Assembly: GCA_965116435.1 (NCBI GenBank)
Contig: OZ220686.1
Coordinates: 620,001-684,000, forward strand
DNA: 64,000 nt
Reading direction: 5' to 3'
Source: VXPQ01 sp965116435
GTDB taxonomy: Bacteria; Bacteroidota; Rhodothermia; Rhodothermales; VXPQ01
The position numbers and the translations under genes are program-made. Shown here one piece after another: positions 35,355-43,243 of the stretch (position 1 is its first letter; every line of letters starts with the position of its first letter). The notes beneath the pieces were generated by a model that saw only the letters and a program-made list of their open reading frames with translations, did no database searches and was not told the origin of the DNA.

Positions 35355-35661
35355 GGCGAAGGAAGCGGCCCGCCCGTTTCCTGCCCGTTCCGGCAATCGT
35401 GCGCCTATATTCAGGGGTAGATAACTCCAGGTACAGGTAGGTACGCTTGCACCCTTCCGAACGCCATTGAACAGCAATCAACCCGCCCCAGCGGCATAAT
35501 TGCCGCCCTCCCCCTCTCCAAAACATTCCCCAAAGCATTTCGGATTGCTTGCCGAGTACGATCTGCGTCGCACTGCGCTCGATTTCGACATCCAAAGATG
35601 CTATGTTTGCTGGTGGATTATTATTTTGCAACGCACCAAGCACACAAGATTCGATGGAACC

Positions 35662-37065
35662 ATGCGCGTGGCGGTAATAGGAGCAGGGATTGCCGGGCTC
35701 GCGGCGGCTTTCCGGTTGCGGCTTGCCGGAGCAGAACCCATTGTATTCGAAGCGCAAGGGCGAGCCGGGGGCGTCATCGGTACGGAGCGCGTCGAAGGAT
35801 TCCTCGTGGAACAAGGCCCGACCACCATTCAGGCGGCGAACCCCGTCCTTGATGCGCTCATTCGCGACGCCGGACTGGACCTGGACCGCCTCCCGGCCTC
35901 CAAAGCCGCCCGCAAGCGATATATCGTACGCGAAGGCAAGCCAGTGGCCGCACCAAGCTCCCCGGCCGATCTCGTGACCGGTTCCCTGTTTTCGGGGCGG
36001 GCCCGCCGCCGGGCGCTTCGCGAACCCCTGATCCCGAGATCCCGCCCGTCGGCGGAAGAAAGCGTGGCGGATTTTGCCCGCAGGCGTTTTGGACCCGAAG
36101 CGCTGGATTACGGTATGGAGCCGCTGGTCGCCGGCGTATACGGAGGCGACCCAACGCAGCTCGCCATACGCCACGCCTTTCCGGGCCTTTGGCGCATGGA
36201 GCAAGAATCGGGGTCCATCGTGCGCGGCCTGATTCGCAGGCAGAAACGTCGTAAAGACCCGGGCGCTGGCGGCATGTTCTCTTTCCGAAAAGGCCTTGGA
36301 CAGCTTCCGACGGCGCTGGCCGACGCCCTCGGCGACCGCGTGCGCCTGTCCACCCCCGTCCGGCGCCTGGAAAGGCAAGGAAGCCGATGGATCGTTTCTG
36401 GAGATCGCATGGCGGCGGAACCCGGACAAACCGCCTGGAGCGAATCGTTCGACGCCGTGCTGTACGCCGCTCCGCTGCATGCGCTGGCTTCCCTCGCGCT
36501 GCCGGACGGGCCTCCTCTCGAACCGTTGACCCGCGTCACGTATGCCCCGCTCGCCGTCGTTTCGATGGGATTTCGGAGAACGCAGGCAGGCCATCCCCTC
36601 GACGGATTCGGCATGCTGGTTCCACGCGTGGAGCGCCGTATCCGCATCCTCGGAACCTTGTTTACGTCGTCTATCTTCCCCGAACATGCCGCTGCTTCCG
36701 CGGCCTTGCCGTCGGACGCCGCCCGCGCCCCGGCGGGGCATGTCCTGCTGACCTCCATGCTTGGGGGCATGCGCCGTCCCGCCCTCGCTTCGCTACCGGA
36801 CCACGAAGCCTACGACCTGACCCTCGCCGATCTGCAGCGCCTGCTGAAGATTTCCGGCGAACCTGTTTTTCGGCGACGCACCGCATGGAAACAAGCCGTT
36901 CCGCAATACAATATCGGATACGGGCATGTGCTGGCCGCGATAGACCGGCTCGAAGCAGCCTGGCCCGGCTGGTTCATGGCGGGCAACTACCGAATGGGCG
37001 TATCCATCGCCGACGCCGCAAAATCCGGCGAAAAAGCCGCCCAAAGGCTTTGCGAAACACGGTAG
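35662..37065 (+). CDS. hemY: Protoporphyrinogen oxidase, HemY/HemG type
   Basis: The 467-residue flavoprotein starts with the FAD-binding Rossmann motif VAVIGAGIAGLAAAFRLRLAG and the GG-doublet extension GRAGGVIGTERVEGFLVEQG. EPLVAGVYGGDPTQLAIRHAFP is typical of oxygen-dependent protoporphyrinogen oxidases. YNIGYGHVLAAIDRL and WFMAGNYRMGVSIADAAKSG form the C-terminal FAD-binding part. It oxidises protoporphyrinogen or coproporphyrinogen in haem synthesis; which of the two cannot be decided here. The start at 35662 was set by the Rossmann motif. No other haem genes are in the window. Confidence 0.92.
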   Translation: MRVAVIGAGIAGLAAAFRLRLAGAEPIVFEAQGRAGGVIGTERVEGFLVEQGPTTIQAANPVLDALIRDAGLDLDRLPASKAARKRYIVREGKPVAAPSSPADLVTGSLFSGRARRRALREPLIPRSRPSAEESVADFARRRFGPEALDYGMEPLVAGVYGGDPTQLAIRHAFPGLWRMEQESGSIVRGLIRRQKRRKDPGAGGMFSFRKGLGQLPTALADALGDRVRLSTPVRRLERQGSRWIVSGDRMAAEPGQTAWSESFDAVLYAAPLHALASLALPDGPPLEPLTRVTYAPLAVVSMGFRRTQAGHPLDGFGMLVPRVERRIRILGTLFTSSIFPEHAAASAALPSDAARAPAGHVLLTSMLGGMRRPALASLPDHEAYDLTLADLQRLLKISGEPVFRRRTAWKQAVPQYNIGYGHVLAAIDRLEAAWPGWFMAGNYRMGVSIADAAKSGEKAAQRLCETR

Positions 37066-37085
37066 CGGATGGACGAAAACATCAT

Positions 37086-37160
37086 TTTCGTGAAAAAATC
37101 TCTTAAAAATGGGTTTTTATGGGAAATTTTTCGTATAATTGGCTCTATTTCGTGAAAAAA
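37086..37160 (+). promoter_or_regulatory. AT-rich promoter of the rloA-like gene with 13-bp direct repeats
   Basis: TTTCGTGAAAAAA occurs at 37086-37098 and again at 37148-37160. Between them lies a perfect TATAAT at 37134-37139 followed by TGG. The downstream repeat would fall near the transcription start and could serve as an operator. The AT-rich stretch contrasts with the GC-rich genes on either side. No convincing -35 box is visible. Confidence 0.5.
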
Positions 37161-37168
37161 CCGGTGAA

Positions 37169-38542
37169 ATGAGCATGATCGTAACCTTTTCCGTTGCCAA
37201 TTTTCTTTCCTTCAACGAGGAAGAAACCTTCTCTATGGTCGCGAGCAAGAGGCTCTCCAGCCATAGGAATCACCTCGTTCCGATCCCCGGCAGCGAGGAG
37301 ATGGCGCTGCGAGGCGGGATACTCTATGGCGCAAACGGCGCAGGCAAGTCGAACTTCTTCAAAGCGCTCGCTTACCTGCAAAAGATCGCGTGCAGCCCAC
37401 GAAAAAAAGGCGCGGGAACCGGACGTACTGCTTTTCGCTTCGGAGCAGACCCGGAAGCGCCAAGCCTGCTTGACCTACAGTTCATTGCCGGAAATACGCT
37501 GTACCGATATGGCCTGACCCTAAATGACGACCGGATCCTTGAGGAATGGTTGCTTTCGATCGACGGGAACCGGGAAAAGGTGATCTACGAACGCAACACG
37601 GATGAAAAAGACACGGTTACGGTAAATACGAAGGGACTGAAAGGCGCCAGCAAGAAACTGCGCGCTCTGGCTACCGTCGGAGGCCCCGGGGAGCAAAGTT
37701 TTCTGGCGACTATTCGGGCCACGTTGAATCGGAATGAGGCACAGGGCTCCCTGCGCGAAGTCATGGACTGGTTTGAAGATGGCATCCGTTGCATACGCCC
37801 CGATAGCCACTTTTTGATGCTTGGACATGCCTTGAGCGTAAATCAGGACTTCCGGGATTTTGCAGGCACTTTTCTTCGTGCTGCCTCGACTGGCGTGGAT
37901 AATCTGCATGTTGCCCGAGAAGAATTATCGGAAGAACAATTGCAAACCATGCTACCCCTCCCTCTTTTCGAACAAGTGATCCAAGATACCAACGAAGAAA
38001 AATTTTCCCTTCTTGAAATTGGAGGAAATCGCGAAATAGTTGTCGAAAAAACCGGCAGCCATCGGTATCATCTCCTGTCGATTAAATCGATTCATCGACA
38101 CGAAACATCACGAGAAATATTCTTCGATTTTACGAACGAATCAGATGGAACGCAACGCCTGTTCCACCTGTTGCCAGCCCTTCATCAACTCCACACCCAA
38201 GGAGGCGTCTTTGTAATCGACGAAGTGGAACGAAGCATGCATCCGTTGCTGGCAAAGAAATTTTTGCAGTTTTTCTTCGAGAAATGTGACGGTGATCGAC
38301 GGCAGCTTATCGTAACCAGCCACGAATCAACGCTGCTGGACCAGGACTTGCTGCGGCGTGACGAAATATGGTTCGCCGAAAAAAATAAGAACGGCGCTAC
38401 GTCCCTTTATTCGCTCGCCGATTTTCAGCCGCGAAAAGACTTAAAACTCGCAAAAAATTACCTGAAAGGTCGTTTTGGCGCCATCCCGTTTCTGGGAGAT
38501 ATAGACCAGATTACGAACCACAAAGAAGAAATTGACTCATGA
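37169..38542 (+). CDS. RloA-like AAA ATPase (AbiL-type phage defence)
   Basis: From MSMIVTFSVANFLSF the product is 457 residues. It is an ABC/SMC-like ATP-binding protein of the RloA/AbiLi group: Walker A GANGAGKSN at 54-62 directly after a short N-terminal strand pair, Walker B VFVIDEVERSMHPLLAKKF around 346-364, and the switch histidine in LIVTSHESTLLDQDLL. RloA-type ATPases pair with RloB in AbiL-type abortive-infection modules and in restriction loci. Its stop overlaps the start of the RloB-like gene by four bases (ATGA). GC content is visibly lower than in neighbouring genes, and the region upstream is AT-rich, consistent with transfer. Confidence 0.8.
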   Translation: MSMIVTFSVANFLSFNEEETFSMVASKRLSSHRNHLVPIPGSEEMALRGGILYGANGAGKSNFFKALAYLQKIACSPRKKGAGTGRTAFRFGADPEAPSLLDLQFIAGNTLYRYGLTLNDDRILEEWLLSIDGNREKVIYERNTDEKDTVTVNTKGLKGASKKLRALATVGGPGEQSFLATIRATLNRNEAQGSLREVMDWFEDGIRCIRPDSHFLMLGHALSVNQDFRDFAGTFLRAASTGVDNLHVAREELSEEQLQTMLPLPLFEQVIQDTNEEKFSLLEIGGNREIVVEKTGSHRYHLLSIKSIHRHETSREIFFDFTNESDGTQRLFHLLPALHQLHTQGGVFVIDEVERSMHPLLAKKFLQFFFEKCDGDRRQLIVTSHESTLLDQDLLRRDEIWFAEKNKNGATSLYSLADFQPRKDLKLAKNYLKGRFGAIPFLGDIDQITNHKEEIDS

Positions 38543-38886
38543 GTAGGAGAAGACCGCGCCCTCTAAATCGGGATATACAGGATTATCGAGATGACCGCCT
38601 CTATATCGTGGCGTGCGACGATACGTATGCGCCCAAACAGTATTTTGAAGCGTACAGAATTTCGCGCCTACAGATTTTTGTTATTCCCACGGAAGACGGC
38701 ACATCGTCTGCCGAGTATGTGCTGGAACGTTTGCTCAACTATAAAATCGAGAAAAGAGATGAACGCTGGATGCTGCTCGATACGGATCGTTATACGCAAG
38801 GTGAACACCTGAAATCGTTTACGCGGGCACTCAAGGAAGCAGCGGAAAAAGGCGTACATGTCGTGCTCAGTAAGCCCTATCTCTGA
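38539..38886 (+). pseudogene. RloB-like protein, truncated
   Basis: Only 115 residues are encoded, whereas RloB/AbiLii proteins are usually near 200. RLYIVACDDTYAPKQYFEAY corresponds to the N-terminal cE.E.T...Y motif (with Asp-Asp here), and RWMLLDTDRYTQGEHLKSF to the acidic DxDR motif of this TOPRIM-like family. The chain ends at HVVLSKPYL, just where the family has SNPCFExWLL. The C-terminal half with this motif is therefore missing. The stop is followed within 30 bp by three 23-bp tandem repeats. The protein may be non-functional or a shortened variant; I favour truncation. Confidence 0.65.
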
Positions 38887-38912
38887 TCCTCCAAATCCCG
38901 AAAAACAAGGCC

Positions 38913-38981
38913 AACAGGCAAAATGACCAAGATACAACAGGCAATATGACCACGTATTAACAGGCAAAATGACCACTCTGG
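38913..38981 (+). repeat. 23-bp tandem repeat, three units
   Basis: Units at 38913-38935, 38936-38958 and 38959-38981 each start AACAGGCAA(A/T)ATGACCA. Multiple short terminal repeats of this kind, reading GGTCATNTTGCCTGTT on the other strand, are reminiscent of the ends of IS21-family elements. No transposase gene is present, so this could be a leftover element end. Confidence 0.7.
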
Positions 38982-38990
38982 CAAGCAGCC

Positions 38991-39143
38991 TCTGGCCCGG
39001 ATAGCCTCCCGCCTTACCCCCCGCTGCCCCGCATCGCATCGTACTCCTCGAACGTGAAGGCGTCCACTTCGAGGTATGCGGCGCGGGCGGCTTCGGTTGC
39101 CTGCGCCAAGTCGCGTTCTTCGGCTGAAATCACGCCCGCCTCG
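38991..39143 (-). repeat. Duplicated fadE 3' end (extra copy)
   Basis: These 153 bp match 39570-39722 with only a handful of differences and include the last codons and stop of fadE (AARAAYLEVDAFTFEEYDAM and RGSGG). This detached copy has no start of its own. It and the genuine fadE end flank the antitoxin gene as direct repeats 579 bp apart. Confidence 0.93.
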
Positions 39144-39175
39144 TAAGATGCACCAAGAGACACGGCCCCAGAAGC

Positions 39176-39502
39176 TCATGCTTCGACGCGAAGCCTGCCC
39201 CGTCGCGGAGAGCGGGGTTCTCGAATAACGATCTGCACGTCACGCCCAAGCGCCGTCAATAAACGCAGAAGGCGCTCCATAGAATACGCTCGAAAATCCC
39301 CCCGCAAGAGGCGCGAAACGTCGGGCTGGGACAATCCAAGCAATTTTGCAGCCTCAGCTTGTTTGAGTCCACGCTGACGAATAATCCTGTCAATGCGAGT
39401 AACGATTTCCGCCTTCAGCAAGTGAGCCTCAGCATTGGGAATCCCCAGGTCTGCGAATACATTCCCGCTACCCTGTTCGACCTTTATTTCGTCTGTTTTC
39501 AT
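39176..39502 (-). CDS. XRE-family HTH antitoxin (HigA/HTH_37 type), orphan
   Basis: From MKTDEIKVEQGSGNVFADLG the product is 108 residues. The helix-turn-helix at about 33-85 reads IDRIIRQRGLKQAEAAKLLG and LSQPDVSRLLRGDFRAYSM, and the N-terminal GSGNVFADLGIPNAEAHLLK is the typical preface of HTH_37 proteins that act as HigA-type antitoxins. It usually accompanies a RelE/HigB-like toxin encoded just upstream. Here upstream is only 67 bp before the fadE duplication, so the toxin is absent. A consensus-like promoter at 39519-39547 drives it with a very short leader. The C-terminus (EPRSPRRGRLRVEA) is basic. Confidence 0.8.
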   Translation of the reverse strand: MKTDEIKVEQGSGNVFADLGIPNAEAHLLKAEIVTRIDRIIRQRGLKQAEAAKLLGLSQPDVSRLLRGDFRAYSMERLLRLLTALGRDVQIVIREPRSPRRGRLRVEA

Positions 39503-39518
39503 GAATCTACCATACCCA

Positions 39519-39547
39519 ATTATAGTGATTTTACCATATTTATGCAA
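39519..39547 (-). promoter_or_regulatory. Sigma-70 consensus-like promoter of the antitoxin gene
   Basis: On the minus strand TTGCAT (39542-39547) and TATAAT (39519-39524) are spaced by 17 bp, with TGGG following. The transcript would start about ten bases before the ATG at 39502. This is closer to the proteobacterial consensus than the usual Bacteroidota TAnnTTTG box and shares TATAATTGG with the rloA promoter. Confidence 0.6.
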
Positions 39548-39569
39548 CCCCGCAAGAGGCGCAAACCGT

Positions 39570-39722
39570 TCTGGCCCGGATCGCCTCTCGCCTTACCCCC
39601 CGCTTCCGCGCATCGCATCGTACTCCTCGAACGTGAAGGCGTCCACTTCGAGGTATGCGGCGCGGGCGGCTTCGGTTGCCTGCGCCAAGTCGCGTTCTTC
39701 GGCTGAAATCACGCCCGCCTCG
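39570..39722 (-). repeat. fadE 3' end, genuine copy of the 153-bp direct repeat
   Basis: This is the in-place copy, covering the last about 43 codons of fadE and 23 bp beyond the stop. It differs from the detached copy mainly around the stop codon (GCTTCCGCGC versus GCTGCCCCGC). Confidence 0.93.
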
Positions 39723-42034
39723 CAAGCCGCATCCAGGGCCTGCTCCGGTCGGCGGCGCGGCAATGCGCCCTGGCGCATCGCACCCCGTATTTTAGCCAGC
39801 GCCGGCTCCGCTACAGCCGAAAGCCGGAACGCCCGCTCCAGCCGAGCAAGGCTGCCGGACTCGTCCGAGCGGTACACCGACGCCATGAACCGGTCCCGCT
39901 GCTCGCCGGGCGTTTGCAGGGCCCGGGCCACCGTATGGCCCAATCTGTCCGAAGGATACCGGCCTATGCGATTGATGCGAAACCAGAGCGCGCAAGGCCC
40001 GCGAAGCAACCAGGACAGCCCGGCCGGCAACCGCAAATTCTCGAAAAGCCCCTCGAAACCGGCCTGAATGCGGTACAGCGCATGCTGCATCGCCCAGTGC
40101 ATGAACGGCGCGTCCTCCGTGCGGCGGCCCTCCGCTTCGAACCGGCGCAACACAGCCGTCCCGATGTACAGAGAGGAAAAAATGTCCGCAAACCGACCCG
40201 TAAGTTTTTCCTTGCGCTTGAGGTCCCCTCCCAGCACGCCCATAGCCACATCCGCCATCCAGGCAAACGTCGCAGACGCCCAGGCCAGTTTGCGCACATA
40301 GCGCGCCGACGGCCCCCGAACCGGCGACCGGGCCAGCCCCCCTCGGGTCAGATACAGCGCCTTCGCCCGGCATGCATTCCGAAACACATGTCCGGCATGC
40401 CCCCACAAGTTCCGGTCGAACGCGGCGCGGTCTCCCCGCGCCAATGCATCAATCTCCGCATAGGCGTACGGATGACACCGGATCGCGCCCTGCCCGAAAA
40501 TGATGAGCGTGCGCGTCAGAATATTCGCCCCCTCGACGGTAATGCCTATCGGCGCCGCCGTATACGCGCGGGCCAGCAAATTGCGCGGTCCGCACGAAAT
40601 GGCGTTTCCGCCCAGAACATCCATGGCGTCGTTCACGATCCGCCGCTGCATTTCCGTCGCATTGTACTTGGCGATGGCGGTCACGACAGACGGCTTGGCC
40701 CCCTCGTCTATCGCCCCGCACGTATAGCGCCGCATCGCCTCCATGGCGTACAAATACCCGCCCATGCGCGCGAGCGGCTCCTCTACCCCCTCGAACCGCC
40801 CGACAGGCAACCCGAATTGCTTCCGCACCGCAGCATGGGCCGCCGCAACCCCGCACACATACTGCGCACCGCCCGTACTCATGGCCGGAAGCGAGATTCC
40901 CCGCCCCGCCGCAAGCGATTCCACCAGCATGCGCCAACCGGCGCCCGCTCCCTCCTTCCCCCCGATAATGGCGTCCACCGGGACTACCACGTCATGTCCC
41001 TCCGTTTTCGAGTTGATGAACGCCATGCCCATCGGGTCGTGCCGCCATCCGATTTCGACGCCCGGCGCATCCGTAGGAATCAGCGCACAGGTGATGCCCG
41101 GCTCGCCCCCCTTGCCAAGCAGCTTCTCCGGGTCTTTCAGGCGAAACGCCAACCCCAGAATGGTGGCGACCCCCGCCAGCGTAATGTACCGCTTGTTCCA
41201 GTTCAGGCGTATGCGAAGCGCCCCGTCCTCGTCCCGAAAAACCACGCCTTCGGAAACGATCGATCCCGCATCGGAGCCCGCCCCGGGCTCCGTGAGCGCA
41301 AAGGCCGGAATCTCCTCGCCCCGCGCAAGGCGCGGAAGGTAGTAGTCCCGCTGGGCCTGCGTGCCGTAATGAATGAGCAATTCGGCGGGGCCCAGCGAAT
41401 TCGGCACCATGACCGTGATGGAAAGCGGCAACGAGCGGGTCGCCGTTTTCGCCACGACCGCACTGTTGGCCAGCGCCGAAAAACCCAGGCCGCCGTATTC
41501 CTTCGGTATGATCATGCCGAAGAAACGGTCTTCCTTGAGCGCATCCCACACCGCCGGGGACAAGTCGCCGCGCCGGTGCGCCTCCCAGTCGTCGGTCAGG
41601 GCGCACAACCGCTCCAGCGGCCCTTCCATGAACGCGCGTTCTTCGTCCGTCAGATCGGGATACGGCATCGCCAGCAATTTCCCGAAATCGGGACGGCCCG
41701 AAAACAAGTCCCCGTCCACCCATACGTCTCCCGCTTCCATGGCCACCCGTTCGGTTTCGGAAATCGCAGGCAGAAAACCCGCCGAACGCATCACGCGCAT
41801 AACCGGCCCGGAAACCAGCACACGCCGCAGGGCAGGCGCATGAAACACCAGCGTCCATGCGCCCAACAGCCCCCAGAGCCACACCGGGGCGCCCAGTCCG
41901 TACAGCAAGCCGGCGGCCAGGAGCGTATGCACCAGCAAACGAGCGCCCGCATAGCCCGCCGCCCAAAACGCCAGAATCCACGCCACCACGACCCAAACGA
42001 TCGGCGCATCCTGCAGAAAATGATAATAAGGCAT
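39593..42034 (-). CDS. fadE: Membrane-associated acyl-CoA dehydrogenase, FadE type
   Basis: The 813-residue protein matches the long FadE class (about 814 residues in E. coli). Two to three hydrophobic segments occupy residues 10-75, anchoring it to the membrane. The dehydrogenase core starts near residue 150: FFGMIIPKEYGGLGFSALAN, FALTEPGAGSDAGSI (flavin/substrate loop) and AARGISLPAMSTGGAQYVCG-like region read as AAGRGISLPAMSTGGAQYV. The C-terminal domain is the FadE-specific extension. It introduces the trans-2 double bond, the first beta-oxidation step. It is the last gene of the operon, 15 bp after fadA. Confidence 0.93.
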   Translation of the reverse strand: MPYYHFLQDAPIVWVVVAWILAFWAAGYAGARLLVHTLLAAGLLYGLGAPVWLWGLLGAWTLVFHAPALRRVLVSGPVMRVMRSAGFLPAISETERVAMEAGDVWVDGDLFSGRPDFGKLLAMPYPDLTDEERAFMEGPLERLCALTDDWEAHRRGDLSPAVWDALKEDRFFGMIIPKEYGGLGFSALANSAVVAKTATRSLPLSITVMVPNSLGPAELLIHYGTQAQRDYYLPRLARGEEIPAFALTEPGAGSDAGSIVSEGVVFRDEDGALRIRLNWNKRYITLAGVATILGLAFRLKDPEKLLGKGGEPGITCALIPTDAPGVEIGWRHDPMGMAFINSKTEGHDVVVPVDAIIGGKEGAGAGWRMLVESLAAGRGISLPAMSTGGAQYVCGVAAAHAAVRKQFGLPVGRFEGVEEPLARMGGYLYAMEAMRRYTCGAIDEGAKPSVVTAIAKYNATEMQRRIVNDAMDVLGGNAISCGPRNLLARAYTAAPIGITVEGANILTRTLIIFGQGAIRCHPYAYAEIDALARGDRAAFDRNLWGHAGHVFRNACRAKALYLTRGGLARSPVRGPSARYVRKLAWASATFAWMADVAMGVLGGDLKRKEKLTGRFADIFSSLYIGTAVLRRFEAEGRRTEDAPFMHWAMQHALYRIQAGFEGLFENLRLPAGLSWLLRGPCALWFRINRIGRYPSDRLGHTVARALQTPGEQRDRFMASVYRSDESGSLARLERAFRLSAVAEPALAKIRGAMRQGALPRRRPEQALDAACEAGVISAEERDLAQATEAARAAYLEVDAFTFEEYDAMRGSGG

Positions 42035-42049
42035 CGCAGTCCCCTCGCC

Positions 42050-43240
42050 TTACGCCCCAAGATATTCGATTACGCCTGCGGCGCCCATGCCTCCGCCTAC
42101 GCACATGGTGCACAGCCCGTACCGCACGTTCCGCCGCGCCATTTCCCGAATGAGCGAGACCGTCAATTTGGCGCCCGTGCATCCGAGGGGATGCCCCAGC
42201 GCGATCGCGCCCCCGTTCACATTCACGATCTCCTCGTCGAGGCCCGCCTCGCGAATCACGGCAAGCGCCTGCGCGGCAAAGGCTTCGTTCAGTTCCACCA
42301 GACCTATGTCCCGGATATCCAGTCCGGTTTGCTCCAGCGCCTTGCGTATCGCAGGCACAGGCCCCATGCCCATCACTTCGGGCGCCACGCCCGCCACGGC
42401 GAACCCTGCAAGCCGGGCCTCGGGTTTCACCCCCAGTTGCCTGGCGCGCTCCTCGCTCATCAGGACAAGCGCCGCCGCCCCGTCGGAGCGCTGGGACGTA
42501 TTGCCCGCCGTCACCGTACCCGCGTTCCGAAACACCGGACACAGGCGGCCAAGAGCCTCCACGCTGGTGTCAGAGCGCGGCCCCTCGTCCACCTCGAACG
42601 TCCGGCGAACGGTCCGCGCCGCGCCCGCTTCGTAGCGCGTCTCCTTGATATCCATGGGAAAAATTTCGTCCGCAAAACGCCCCGCCCGAATGGCTTCCAG
42701 CGCCCGCTCGTGCGAACGCAGCGCAAACCGGTCCTGATCTTCCCGGGAAACGCGGTAGCGTTCAGCCACATGCTCCGCCGTCACGCCCATCGAAACGTAG
42801 ACATCCATATCCTGCGCCGCCAGTCCGGGATCGGGCTGAAAAAAGAAGCCCGTCATCGGCACCATGCTCATCGACTCGACGCCCCCCGCCACCGCGACCT
42901 GCACCGAACCCGTGCGAATCGCCTGGCTCGCCATGGCGATCGTCTGGAGGCCGGAAGAACAAAACCGGTTGACCGTCGCGCCGGGAACGTCATCCGGCAA
43001 TCCCGCCTTTTGCGCAATCAGGCGCCCGATATTCTGTCCCTGAGGGCCTTCCGGGAAGGCGCACCCCATCAATACATCCTCGACCGCGCCCGCGTCCAGC
43101 CCCTTGACGCGGCGAATCGCTTCGCGCACCACGGCTCCGCCCATTTCTTCCGGGCGAACTTGCCGAAGCGCACCCCGGTCGGCCTTGCCAACCGCCGTGC
43201 GTACGCTGCGAACGATGAAAGCATCCTGCATAGCCTGCAT
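42050..43240 (-). CDS. fadA: Acetyl-CoA acyltransferase (3-ketoacyl-CoA thiolase)
   Basis: The 396-residue thiolase has the acyl-accepting Cys94 in VNRFCSSGLQTIAMA, the His motif in NGGAIALGHPLGCTGAK and the second catalytic Cys in TMCVGGGMGAAGVIEYLG. The start begins MQAMQDAFIVRSVRTAVGKA, which fits the family. It cleaves 3-ketoacyl-CoA to acetyl-CoA in the last beta-oxidation step. It is separated from the multifunctional fadN-like gene by 3 bp and from fadE by 15 bp, so all three are probably translated from one mRNA. Confidence 0.95.
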   Translation of the reverse strand: MQAMQDAFIVRSVRTAVGKADRGALRQVRPEEMGGAVVREAIRRVKGLDAGAVEDVLMGCAFPEGPQGQNIGRLIAQKAGLPDDVPGATVNRFCSSGLQTIAMASQAIRTGSVQVAVAGGVESMSMVPMTGFFFQPDPGLAAQDMDVYVSMGVTAEHVAERYRVSREDQDRFALRSHERALEAIRAGRFADEIFPMDIKETRYEAGAARTVRRTFEVDEGPRSDTSVEALGRLCPVFRNAGTVTAGNTSQRSDGAAALVLMSEERARQLGVKPEARLAGFAVAGVAPEVMGMGPVPAIRKALEQTGLDIRDIGLVELNEAFAAQALAVIREAGLDEEIVNVNGGAIALGHPLGCTGAKLTVSLIREMARRNVRYGLCTMCVGGGMGAAGVIEYLGA

Positions 43241-43243
43241 GGC

